The notes under the pieces: generated by a model
Database searches by the model: none
Told to the model about the DNA's origin: nothing
What the model saw: only the letters and a program-made list of their open reading frames with translations
Translations under genes and position numbers: made by a program
Shown: positions 9,485 through 20,427 of the stretch, piece after piece
Layout of the letters: every line of letters begins with the position of its first letter
Position numbering within the stretch: the stretch's first letter is position 1
Origin: Bacteroidota bacterium
Lineage (GTDB): Bacteria > Bacteroidota > Bacteroidia > Bacteroidales > F082
Assembly (NCBI GenBank): GCA_009773165.1
Contig: WOUZ01000004.1
Span: 224,086-288,085 of the forward strand
Length of the DNA: 64,000 nucleotides
Direction of reading: 5' to 3'

Positions 9485-10810
9485 TTATTTTTGTGTGTTG
9501 ACACCGATACAGAAGTAATCAAATCCTTCTGCTTTCATCTCTTTTACGTCGTAAATATTTCTTCCATCGAAAATTGCTGGTGCTTTGAGTAATTTTTTGA
9601 TTACACGGAAGTTAGGAAATTTAAATTCCGACCATTCAGTAATAATCATTAAAGCATCAGCATCGATTAAGGCGTCATACTGATCTTTGGCGAAGTCGAT
9701 ACTTTTGTTAAAAATACGTTCACCTTCATGCATTGCAACCGGGTCGTAAGCTCTTACTTTGGCACCGGCTTCAAGTAATTTGCTAATGACAACCCTTGCA
9801 GGAGCTTCGCGCATATCATCGGTATTTGGTTTAAAAGACAACCCCCATACAGCTACCGTTTTACCTTTGATTTCATAATTGTAGTACTTCATCAACTTGT
9901 TAAACAGAACTGACTTCTGATCATCGTTTACATCTTCAACAGCCTGAAGCACACGTAATCCATATCCATAACCTTTGGCCGTTTTGATGAGAGCTTTCAC
10001 ATCTTTTGGGAAACATGAGCCACCATAACCTGTTCCGGGATAAATGAAATATTTACCAATTCTTCGATCTGAACCAATACCTTTACGAACCATATTAATA
10101 TCAGCACCAACAATTTCGCAAAGATTGGCTATGTCATTCATGAAACTAATTTTTGTTGCAAGCATCGAGTTGGCTGCATACTTAGTCATTTCAGCTGAAA
10201 CGATATCCATAAATATTACCGGATGACCGTTCATTGTGAATGGTTTGTATAATTTTTTCATGAGGTTTTCGGCACGCTCTGAATCGACGCCAACCACAAT
10301 ACGGTCAGGTTTCATGAAATCATCAACGGCAGCACCTTCTTTCAGAAATTCGGGATTTGAGGCTACATCAAACGGGATATCTACTCCACGTTTTTGCTGA
10401 GCTTCTTTAACCGCAGCCCTGACTTTTTCGGCAGTACCTACCGGAACGGTGCTTTTTGTAACAATCAAGACATAATCTTTCATGTTTTCACCCACCTGAC
10501 GTGCTACTTCGAGCACATACTTTAAGTCTGCACTGCCATCCTCATCAGGTGGTGTACCAACTGCACTGAAAACGACCTCACAATCTTCGAGGGATGGAGC
10601 CAGTTCAGTTGAGAAAAATAAACGTTTCTTCTCAACATTACGCTGAACCATTTCCTCCAACCCAGGCTCATAAATAGGGATAATTCCCTGATTCAGATTG
10701 TCAATTTTTTTCTTGTCAATGTCTACACAATGCACATCAATACCTACTTCGGCAAAGCATGTTCCTGTAACCAAGCCAACATAACCAGTGCCAACAACTG
10801 AAATTTTCAT
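9485..10810 (-). CDS. ugd: UDP-glucose 6-dehydrogenase
   Basis: MKISVVGTGYVGLVTGTCFAE, STVPVGTAEKV, NPEFLKEGAA, GTGYGGSCFPKDVKAL, GLSFKPNTDDMREAP. Confidence 0.96.
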   Translation of the reverse strand: MKISVVGTGYVGLVTGTCFAEVGIDVHCVDIDKKKIDNLNQGIIPIYEPGLEEMVQRNVEKKRLFFSTELAPSLEDCEVVFSAVGTPPDEDGSADLKYVLEVARQVGENMKDYVLIVTKSTVPVGTAEKVRAAVKEAQQKRGVDIPFDVASNPEFLKEGAAVDDFMKPDRIVVGVDSERAENLMKKLYKPFTMNGHPVIFMDIVSAEMTKYAANSMLATKISFMNDIANLCEIVGADINMVRKGIGSDRRIGKYFIYPGTGYGGSCFPKDVKALIKTAKGYGYGLRVLQAVEDVNDDQKSVLFNKLMKYYNYEIKGKTVAVWGLSFKPNTDDMREAPARVVISKLLEAGAKVRAYDPVAMHEGERIFNKSIDFAKDQYDALIDADALMIITEWSEFKFPNFRVIKKLLKAPAIFDGRNIYDVKEMKAEGFDYFCIGVNTQK

Positions 10811-11027
10811 GGGAGTTTGTTTTAATTAATCATTCATATTAAACAGGCAGCAAGATAGCTAAAAAACTATCTTTCCAAAACAATTTTAAAATTTTTAATT
10901 CTAGTGAAATTGCTTTTGCCAGACAAATATAGTGAAAGCTTAAAGTAAAAAAACAAACGATACCAACAATTTTTAATATGTTGTTTATCAGCTATTTAAA
11001 TATAAGAAAATTAATAAATTAGATGAT

Positions 11028-12062
11028 CTAACCAATTTTATAGCTAAATCCAATGCCAAGCGACTCTTTCATTTGAAGCCTGGGTCCTGATCCTATTTGT
11101 TTTTTCTGACCTTCGATGATGTCATAAACTGGTATATCGGTATCATGATCATACTTCAGCAAAAGAAATAAAACAGTATGAATACGTTTGTTGACAGTAA
11201 AATTCACTTTTGTTTCCCAATCAACATCAATGTTCCATCTGTTGTTTCGATCTTCATCCATATAATTATTGTACAGGTTTAATGAGGATGCCAAATCGAT
11301 ATTCTTTGATAGTTCCTTATTGAATATTGCCAGAATGTTGAAGCCAAATTCTGAAAGCAGGTTTTTTCCCGGAACAAGGACCTCCCCCGCTGAATCAAGG
11401 ATGGCTTTTTCAACACCAAATGCCCCTTTATCAGCCAGATCCTGATTTTTAACGAAGGTAAACTTACCTGAAGCAGGGCTAATAAATAATTCAAACTTCT
11501 CCGATTTTCTATACTTAAACCCTAATGATGCTGTTAAATAACCTGGTGCCATAAAAGCTGAGACCAATGTGCTGTCATTTGGGTATTTATAACCATTTGC
11601 AAACTGTGACTTGAAAGTAAACAACGAAGTATATGTCCATTCTTTAAATGCTTTCTGAGAGTACGAAACCGAAAAATCAATTCTATCATCGGTTTTTTCA
11701 ATACGTTCAGCACCATAGCCAACGATTCCAAAAGCCGATTTATGGATCAATTCGGCACTGCTTCCTTCCTTCTGATACCTTAATTTATAGTCAATATTGG
11801 CTTTTCCTGAAAGAGAACTCTCTCCCCCGCTTGCCCAATTGGTTAGACTAAGTTGGTTAAAAGTCAAGCCAAAACTTGCTGTTGTTTTAAAATATTTAAC
11901 GCTGTCAACTTTAATTTTTGATACAGTGTCAGGCGTCATGGCCTTTGATTGAAAGGCAAAAAATAAAAAACAAAATGACAAACCACGTATGAGATTATCA
12001 CTTAGAATAGGGCGGATTTTTATCAAAGGAAGCTTATAAATTGGCTTTTGTAATGATTTCAT
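11028..12062 (-). CDS. DUF3078 domain-containing outer-membrane-type protein
   Basis: SFGLTFNQLSLTNWASGGESSLSGKANIDYKLRY is characteristic of the family. Start moved to the internal ATG at 12062 because a TACTTTTG -7 site overlaps the ORF-track start. Confidence 0.8.
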   Translation of the reverse strand: MKSLQKPIYKLPLIKIRPILSDNLIRGLSFCFLFFAFQSKAMTPDTVSKIKVDSVKYFKTTASFGLTFNQLSLTNWASGGESSLSGKANIDYKLRYQKEGSSAELIHKSAFGIVGYGAERIEKTDDRIDFSVSYSQKAFKEWTYTSLFTFKSQFANGYKYPNDSTLVSAFMAPGYLTASLGFKYRKSEKFELFISPASGKFTFVKNQDLADKGAFGVEKAILDSAGEVLVPGKNLLSEFGFNILAIFNKELSKNIDLASSLNLYNNYMDEDRNNRWNIDVDWETKVNFTVNKRIHTVLFLLLKYDHDTDIPVYDIIEGQKKQIGSGPRLQMKESLGIGFSYKIG

Positions 12063-12108
12063 TTTGAAAATACTTGATAATGAGAATGTTTCATAATTAG
12101 TCAAAATA

Positions 12109-12116
12109 CAAAAGTA
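12109..12116 (-). promoter_or_regulatory. Bacteroidetes -7 element TACTTTTG upstream of the DUF3078 gene
   Basis: Matches the TAnnTTTG consensus. No clear -33 element found. Confidence 0.45.
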
Positions 12117-12274
12117 TAACGCAAATCTTTTTGATTATTGTTTCTCACGAAAAAACGTAAAAAACTTTTTTGAAAATATCCTCTCCAAACATTATAAAAA
12201 TCGAGAAAGAAAATTGCTAAAAACAAATAGTCGCCTAATACGTTATAAGATTGAACAATATTTACTTCATTTTT

Positions 12275-13435
12275 ATGCGTTTAATACAATTTGCTGTTTT
12301 TTTCAGTATCGTCCTTACGATCTATAGCTTCGTGAATTATTATATTTTTAGCCGTGGCTTGCGAACTTTTGAGCAAGGCTCATTACTACGCACCTTTTAT
12401 ATAAGTGGTTTCTGGTTATTGGCTTCAACATTTATTCTTGGAAGGGTACTCGAAAAAGTATATTTATCACATTTAAGTGATTTGTTTACCTGGCTTGGAT
12501 CATTTTGGCTTGCCGCCATGCTCTATTTATTCTTGGCAGTTGTGTTAGTTGATATTGTTCGTCTGGCAAACTTTTTCGTTCCATTTCTGCACCAGTTTGA
12601 TGAAACATTTCTTTTTAGAAATCCACAATGGATTACTATCGGCATTGCGACGACAGTGTTTTTTGTTGTTTTAGCAGGTCACATAAATGCGTTGCATCCC
12701 CGGATTCATTCAATCACGATTGACACCGGACTTGAGTCTGAAGAAAGAAATGAGCTTCGTATCGTTATGGCTTCAGATATACATTTAGGCACTATTATCA
12801 GCACAAACAGATTGAGTAAAATTGTTAGTCAGATAAATGAACTGCAGCCTGAAGTTGTGCTGTTCGCCGGCGATGTAGTGGATGAAGACCTTGCCCCTGT
12901 GATTCGTCAAAACCTGGGGCAATTACTTACAAAGATAAAAGCTCCAATGGGTATTATCGGCTCCACAGGTAATCATGAATATATCGGAGGTGCAGATGCA
13001 GCTGTTAAGTACCTTTCAACTCATGGCTTGACTATTCTTAGAGACTCAATGATACAACTCACTGATAAAGTATATGTTGCAGGAAGAGAAGATATTGAGA
13101 GCAAACGTTTTGGAGGAGTGACCCGCAAAAGTTTAAAAGAAATAAGCGCTTCGCGACCTGAAGGAAGTTTTCTGATTGTGCTCGACCATCAGCCAAGGGC
13201 AATTCCTGAAGCTATGGAAAACAAAGCAGGCCTTGTCCTTTCAGGCCATACACATCATGGACAGATGTGGCCTTTGAATTATATTACTACTGCTATGTTT
13301 CCGGTAAGCTGGGGTCATAAATTGTTTGAAGAAACGCATGTTTATGTATCAAGTGGCCTGGGCACATGGGGACCACCGGTTCGAATCGGTAACCGGCCTG
13401 AGATTGTTGTATTTACTCTTCTTTTCAATAAATAA
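12275..13435 (+). CDS. metallophosphoesterase, membrane-anchored (YkuE-like)
   Basis: Four or five TM segments, then MASDIHLG, FAGDVVDED, GSTGNHEY, LSGHTHHGQMWP phosphoesterase motifs. ATG at 12275 preferred over TTG at 12251. Confidence 0.9.
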   Translation: MRLIQFAVFFSIVLTIYSFVNYYIFSRGLRTFEQGSLLRTFYISGFWLLASTFILGRVLEKVYLSHLSDLFTWLGSFWLAAMLYLFLAVVLVDIVRLANFFVPFLHQFDETFLFRNPQWITIGIATTVFFVVLAGHINALHPRIHSITIDTGLESEERNELRIVMASDIHLGTIISTNRLSKIVSQINELQPEVVLFAGDVVDEDLAPVIRQNLGQLLTKIKAPMGIIGSTGNHEYIGGADAAVKYLSTHGLTILRDSMIQLTDKVYVAGREDIESKRFGGVTRKSLKEISASRPEGSFLIVLDHQPRAIPEAMENKAGLVLSGHTHHGQMWPLNYITTAMFPVSWGHKLFEETHVYVSSGLGTWGPPVRIGNRPEIVVFTLLFNK

Positions 13436-13554
13436 GCATTCTCAATTCTGATTAACATGAGAAAAGATCAAATGTGAGGGTTAATTTTTGTTAAGCCGAT
13501 ACTCTTCCTTACCATTGAAAGGAATCATCCGGCGAAGTTTCCGATAGATTTTAG

Positions 13555-13562
13555 TACATTTG
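13555..13562 (+). promoter_or_regulatory. Bacteroidetes -7 element TACATTTG upstream of guaB
   Basis: TAnnTTTG match 29 nt upstream of the start codon. Confidence 0.5.
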
Positions 13563-13581
13563 CCGGCAATTAACCCTATAG

Positions 13582-15063
<1,482 letters not shown>

Positions 15064-15105
15064 CATTATATCAAATAATTACTTATCAAAAACTAATAGT
15101 TGAAA

Positions 15106-17109
15106 ATGAAACATCTGATAATTTTTTTGAGTGTAGTTCTGTTATCTATCTCAACATTCGCTCAAAAGAACAGCAACAACGCCGTTTTGATGACCATCGG
15201 TGATGAAAAAGTTACGTCTAAAGCATTTATGGACGTTTTCACCAAAAATAATGTTCAAAATCAAGTAATTGATAAAAAGTCACTTGAAGAATATCTCGAC
15301 TTGTACATCAATTTTAAATTAAAAGTTAAAGAAGCCGAAAGTTTAAAAATGGATACGAATAAGGCATTCATTGATGAGCTTGACGGTTACAGAAAACAGT
15401 TGGCTAAACCTTATTTTACTGATGAATCAGTGAGTGAAGCGCTGCTTAAGGAAGCTTATGACCGCAAAAAAGAAGATATCAGAGCCAGCCATATATTACT
15501 TATGCTGGATAAGAATGCAGCTCCCAAAGACACACTTGAGGTTTACAACAGAATCCAAAAGATCAGGGAACGTCTGATCAATGGTGAAGATTTTGCAACA
15601 GTTGCCGCTGAAACATCTGAAGATCCTTCAGCCCGTGACAGGGAGGCAATTCCAAACCAAAGGAGTTTCAGGCCAGGAAACAAAGGCGACCTTGGCTATT
15701 TTTCAGTGTTTGATATGGTATATCCTTTTGAAACAGGCGCTTACACAACTCCTGTTGGTCAAGTATCAGTTCCTCTACGTTCTGAGTTCGGTTATCACTT
15801 AATTAAAGTTGTTGAAAAAACACCGGCAAGCGGACTTATCGAGGCTGCTCATATCTATATCAGCGTAAACCCTGATGCTAAAGCTGAAGAAATAGCTGAA
15901 AAAGCTGAGAAAGCTGAATTTATATACGAGAAAATCCTTGACGGAATGAGCTTTGAAGCTGCAGTTAAGGAATATTCTGACGATCGTGGCTCAGCATCCA
16001 GAGATGGTTTACTTACAAAGTTTGCCGTGAATAGAATCGTTCCTGAATTTGTATCAGCGATCAAGAAAATGGAACCTGGTCAAATTAGTGTTCCTATTCG
16101 TACTGTTTATGGTTTTCATATTATTAAACTCATTGGTTCAGAAAAACCTGGTACTTTTGAAGAAGAATCAGCTAAACTTAAGGAACGTCTCAGCAAAGAT
16201 TCCCGTTCTCAAAAGAGTGAAGAAGCTGTTATTCAACAGATTAAATCTGATTCAAAGTTCAAAATATTCGATAAAAATCTTCAGGCCTTTATGGCAAAAA
16301 TGGATTCATCCCTTCTTCAGGGTAAGTTTTCAGACAGCGCTTTTGCTTTAACTAAAATGCCACTTTTTCAACTTGGGAAGGAGAAATACACTGACACCAA
16401 GTTTGCTTCCTATATATCCACCAAGCAAACTGCACAACAAAATATGTCGGTTGAATCTTATACCACAAAGTTGTTCAATGATTTTGTAAAGGAATCTTGT
16501 CTTGCATATGAAGATAGCCAACTCGAAAAGAAACATCCTGAGTTTGCTTCCTTAATGAAAGAGTACCGCGATGGCATCTTACTTTTTGATCTGATGGATA
16601 AAAAAGTATGGACAAAAGCAATAAAAGACACAACTGGTTTAATTGCCTTCCATAATGTCCATGTTACTGATTATAAATGGAATGAACGTGCAGATGCAAC
16701 TATTTTCACTATAACAAACCAGGATGAAACAGCAGCTGTTGAAGCAATACTAAGGCAACTGAGTGATGTAAAAGAAATTCGTACACAATTTGAAAGCGAC
16801 AGCATCAAATCTGTGAGAATTCAACCAGGAAAATTTGAGAAAGGCGACAATAAATTTGTTGATGGAACAAATTGGAATATCGGTTTGCATGGTCCGATAA
16901 CTGCTGATGCTGACAAAGCAACAATTTATGTAGTTGTAAATCAAGTTCTCCCTGTTCAAAATAAGGCGTTGGATGAAGCAAAAGGACTCATTACGTCCGA
17001 CTACCAAAACTACCTCGAAAAAGAATGGGTGAAAGAATTGCGCGAAAAATATCCTGTTGCTGTCAATAACAAGGTTTTTGAACAATTAAAAGTAACTTAC
17101 ATTAAATGA
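15106..17109 (+). CDS. periplasmic peptidylprolyl isomerase with tandem parvulin domains
   Basis: Signal peptide. Two rotamase domains (IRASHILLML...GDLGYFSVFDMVYPFE...; EAAHIYISV...SRDGLLTKFAVNRIVPEF). Confidence 0.9.
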   Translation: MKHLIIFLSVVLLSISTFAQKNSNNAVLMTIGDEKVTSKAFMDVFTKNNVQNQVIDKKSLEEYLDLYINFKLKVKEAESLKMDTNKAFIDELDGYRKQLAKPYFTDESVSEALLKEAYDRKKEDIRASHILLMLDKNAAPKDTLEVYNRIQKIRERLINGEDFATVAAETSEDPSARDREAIPNQRSFRPGNKGDLGYFSVFDMVYPFETGAYTTPVGQVSVPLRSEFGYHLIKVVEKTPASGLIEAAHIYISVNPDAKAEEIAEKAEKAEFIYEKILDGMSFEAAVKEYSDDRGSASRDGLLTKFAVNRIVPEFVSAIKKMEPGQISVPIRTVYGFHIIKLIGSEKPGTFEEESAKLKERLSKDSRSQKSEEAVIQQIKSDSKFKIFDKNLQAFMAKMDSSLLQGKFSDSAFALTKMPLFQLGKEKYTDTKFASYISTKQTAQQNMSVESYTTKLFNDFVKESCLAYEDSQLEKKHPEFASLMKEYRDGILLFDLMDKKVWTKAIKDTTGLIAFHNVHVTDYKWNERADATIFTITNQDETAAVEAILRQLSDVKEIRTQFESDSIKSVRIQPGKFEKGDNKFVDGTNWNIGLHGPITADADKATIYVVVNQVLPVQNKALDEAKGLITSDYQNYLEKEWVKELREKYPVAVNNKVFEQLKVTYIK

Positions 17110-17957
17110 AATTAAAACTGTCCTTTTTACTGCTGCTGAGTGTGCTCATATTCAGTAGCTGTGATCCGTCAGCTAATCATGATCGGGGTACAGTTGTTGC
17201 TAAAATTTATGACAACTATCTGTATAGCAACGATATGCTGGGAGTGGTACCTGCCGGAACACCAAAAAAGGATAGCATCTTTCTTGTAAAGAACTATATT
17301 GATAGCTGGATTCGGAAACAGTTGCTCATTCGGCAGGCCGAACGAAACCTTACGCCTAAACAACGTGATTTCAATTCAAAGCTTGAGGATTACAAAAACT
17401 CACTCCTGACTTATGCCTACGAAGCAGAATTGATCAAGCAAAAACTTGATACGATTGTAACTGAAACTGAAATTTCGACCTATTATTTATTGAATAAATC
17501 CAGTTTTCAGCTAAGGTACAACATTGTGAAGGCGGTCTATGTTGTTTTAAATGAAGACTCTAAAGAACTGAAGCGCTTCCGTAACCTGTTGTCAAACAAA
17601 GACACTGTTATGTCAAACACAATCGATTTTCTGGCGAAACAGCATGCTCTTTCTTATTACATTGGTGACGAGATATGGATTCGTTTTGACGATTTGCTGC
17701 AGCAGATACCAATTGAAACCTTCAATCAGGAACTATTTCTGAAAAACAATTCATACGTTGAGATAAAGGATAAACCATTTGTCTATCTCATTCGTTTTAA
17801 GGATTATATGATAAGTGAAAGCATTTCACCGCTTGAAATGGAGACAGAAAACATACGCAATATCATCATCAATAAACGAAAACAGTCCTTTTTGCGTTCC
17901 ATGCATGAAGAACTTTATTCCAAAGCCCTGAGGGAAGAAGAATTCGAAATCTATTGA
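17106..17957 (+). CDS. lipoprotein, SurA-N/PPIase-associated hypothetical
   Basis: Lipobox LLSVLIFSSC. ATGA overlap with the upstream PPIase and located between two PPIase genes. Confidence 0.75.
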   Translation: MKLKLSFLLLLSVLIFSSCDPSANHDRGTVVAKIYDNYLYSNDMLGVVPAGTPKKDSIFLVKNYIDSWIRKQLLIRQAERNLTPKQRDFNSKLEDYKNSLLTYAYEAELIKQKLDTIVTETEISTYYLLNKSSFQLRYNIVKAVYVVLNEDSKELKRFRNLLSNKDTVMSNTIDFLAKQHALSYYIGDEIWIRFDDLLQQIPIETFNQELFLKNNSYVEIKDKPFVYLIRFKDYMISESISPLEMETENIRNIIINKRKQSFLRSMHEELYSKALREEEFEIY

Positions 17958-18004
17958 ACATTAACAAACCTACAATGAATCTTACTAATCATCAAACATT
18001 AAGA

Positions 18005-19360
18005 ATGAAGCATTATCAATTAAAGTTAATTGCTTTCGTTGCATTTATCTTTTTATCAATTCCTGCAATTGCACAGCAAGCTGCTGTTATTGACCAGGTT
18101 GTAGCTGTTGTTGGTAACAATGTTATTCTTCAATCCGATATCGAAAATCAGTACATTCAAACACGTCTTCAAAAAGGTGTCAGTGGAAGCGCTAAAGATA
18201 TCCGCTGCAAGATACTTGAGGACATGCTGTTTCAGAAACTATTGTTGAATCAGGCTGAATTGGATAGTATCACCGTAACCGATGATCAGGTTGAACAGGA
18301 AATGGAACGACGACTTCGCTACTTTATTAATGAATTGGGTTCTCAGGAAAAACTGGAGGCTTATTACAATAAATCTGTTTCAGAAATAAAGAACGAATTG
18401 CGCCGAATGGTTAAGGATCAAATTCTTGGTCAAAAAGTTCAGGACGAAATTATGACAACTGTTGTTGTTACACCGCAAGAGGTTAGAACTTTCTTCAAAA
18501 ATATGTCAAAAGACAGCATTCCGATGGTGCCCGCTGAATATGAAATTGCACAGATTGTAAAAAATCCTCCTATAAGTGTTGATGAGAAGCTGGCTGTAAA
18601 AGAACGTTTAAACGAAATGCGAAAACGTATTTTGGCTGGCGAACGATTTTCTACGCTTGCAGTGCTTTACTCTGAAGACCCAGGATCAGCTCGAAAAGGA
18701 GGTGAATTGGGATTTTATGGAAGAGGTGAGTTATATCCTGAATTTGAGGCTGTTGCATTTAAATTACGTGAAGGTGAAATAAGTGAGATTGTAGAAACTG
18801 AAGCTGGTTTCCATATCATACAAATGATTGAACGACGCGGAGATTATATCAATGTTCGTCACATCTTGTTAATGACAAAAGTTAGCCCTCTTGCTCTGGA
18901 ACAAGCGAAAAACCAGCTCGATTCTATTGCCCTGCTCATACGTAATGATTCATTAAAATTTGAGGCTGCTGTCGAAAAGTTTTCAGAAGATGCAAACAAG
19001 TCAAATGGCGGTATGCTGCTTAACCCATATACAGCTGGCATTCGATTTGAAGCTGAGATGCTTGATCCTCAAGTATCTTTTGTTATAGACAAACTACAAG
19101 TCGGAGAACTAAGCGAGCCTGTTCCGATGAAAACTGAAGACGGAAAAGATGCTTACCGCCTGCTTAAACTTATCTTAAAAACTAATCCCCACCAGGCAAA
19201 TCTTAAAGATGATTACAATAGGATTCAGGAATGGGCACTGCAAGAGAAAAAACAGAAAGCAGTAGAAAATTGGATTCGAAATAAGTCGAAAAATGCTTTT
19301 GTTGATGTACATCCCGATTTTAAGGCCTGTACTTTTGAGTTTAACTGGAAAACTGAGTAG
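18005..19360 (+). CDS. surA: peptidylprolyl isomerase, SurA-like chaperone
   Basis: VIDQVVAVVGNNVILQSDIE N-terminus and two parvulin domains (SARKGGELGFYGRGELYPEFE; NVRHILLMTK...SNGGMLLNP). Start set at the signal-peptide ATG. Confidence 0.9.
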   Translation: MKHYQLKLIAFVAFIFLSIPAIAQQAAVIDQVVAVVGNNVILQSDIENQYIQTRLQKGVSGSAKDIRCKILEDMLFQKLLLNQAELDSITVTDDQVEQEMERRLRYFINELGSQEKLEAYYNKSVSEIKNELRRMVKDQILGQKVQDEIMTTVVVTPQEVRTFFKNMSKDSIPMVPAEYEIAQIVKNPPISVDEKLAVKERLNEMRKRILAGERFSTLAVLYSEDPGSARKGGELGFYGRGELYPEFEAVAFKLREGEISEIVETEAGFHIIQMIERRGDYINVRHILLMTKVSPLALEQAKNQLDSIALLIRNDSLKFEAAVEKFSEDANKSNGGMLLNPYTAGIRFEAEMLDPQVSFVIDKLQVGELSEPVPMKTEDGKDAYRLLKLILKTNPHQANLKDDYNRIQEWALQEKKQKAVENWIRNKSKNAFVDVHPDFKACTFEFNWKTE

Positions 19361-19414
19361 GTTAGTGACCACCTAATTCTTATTGTTGTTTATTATTAAA
19401 AGAATTTATTTCAA

Positions 19415-20380
19415 ATGATATCATATCAATCCGACGTTGAAGCTGCGAAGGCTATGCAAGCCAAATATGAGGTTCTGAAAAAAGAAATTGCAAAAGTGAT
19501 TGTTGGGCAGGATGAGGTTATACATCAGACGCTCATCGCCATCTTCAGCAAAGGTCACGTTTTATTAGTTGGAGTTCCCGGACTTGCCAAAACATTGTTA
19601 GTCAATACTATAGGCAAAGTACTTGGACTTTCTTATAGTAGAATTCAGTTTACTCCTGATCTAATGCCTTCTGATATCATTGGAACAGAAATCCTGGATG
19701 AAGGAAGAAAGTTCCGGTTTATCAAAGGACCCGTTTTTGCCAATATTGTGCTGGCCGATGAAATAAACCGCACACCTCCTAAAACACAGGCCGCTTTGCT
19801 GGAGGCGATGCAGGAAAAGAATATCACGGTAGCTGGACAAACACACCGTTTGCAAGAACCATTTTTTGTTTTGGCCACACAAAACCCTATCGAACAGGAA
19901 GGTACATATCCGCTTCCTGAAGCACAGCTTGACAGATTTATGTTTAATCTTTGGCTTGATTATCCCAGCTTTGATGAAGAAATTGCTGTTGTTAAAAACA
20001 CAACAGTGCTAAACGATGTGCAGCCGGAGGCAGTTCTTTCTTCGGAAGAGATTAGTTTTTTCCAACAGCTGGTAAGAAAAGTACCTGTAGCCGATAATGT
20101 ATTGGAGTATGCTGTAAACCTTGTTTCAAAAACGAGGCCTAATACAAGTCGCTCGCACGAGTGGACAAATAAATACATAAGCTGGGGTGCCGGACCTCGT
20201 GCTTCTCAATACCTGATTGTTGGTGCAAAATGTAATGCGCTCCTCAAAGGCAAGTTTTCACCCGATATCGAAGATGTAAAATCAGTTGCTTTACCAATTT
20301 TACGTCACAGGCTTGTAAGAAATTATACAGCCGAAGCTGAAGGAATAAGCATGGAGCAAATCATTGGAAAATTGTTGTAA
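19415..20380 (+). CDS. MoxR-family AAA ATPase
   Basis: VIVGQDEVIHQTLIAIFSKGHVLLVGVPGLAKT, LADEINRTPPKTQAALLEAMQE, ATQNPIEQEGTYPLPEAQLDRFM. Confidence 0.95.
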   Translation: MISYQSDVEAAKAMQAKYEVLKKEIAKVIVGQDEVIHQTLIAIFSKGHVLLVGVPGLAKTLLVNTIGKVLGLSYSRIQFTPDLMPSDIIGTEILDEGRKFRFIKGPVFANIVLADEINRTPPKTQAALLEAMQEKNITVAGQTHRLQEPFFVLATQNPIEQEGTYPLPEAQLDRFMFNLWLDYPSFDEEIAVVKNTTVLNDVQPEAVLSSEEISFFQQLVRKVPVADNVLEYAVNLVSKTRPNTSRSHEWTNKYISWGAGPRASQYLIVGAKCNALLKGKFSPDIEDVKSVALPILRHRLVRNYTAEAEGISMEQIIGKLL

Positions 20381-20427
20381 TTGAATGATTTTTAAGATAT
20401 TACATATTAACATATTATGCTGAACTT

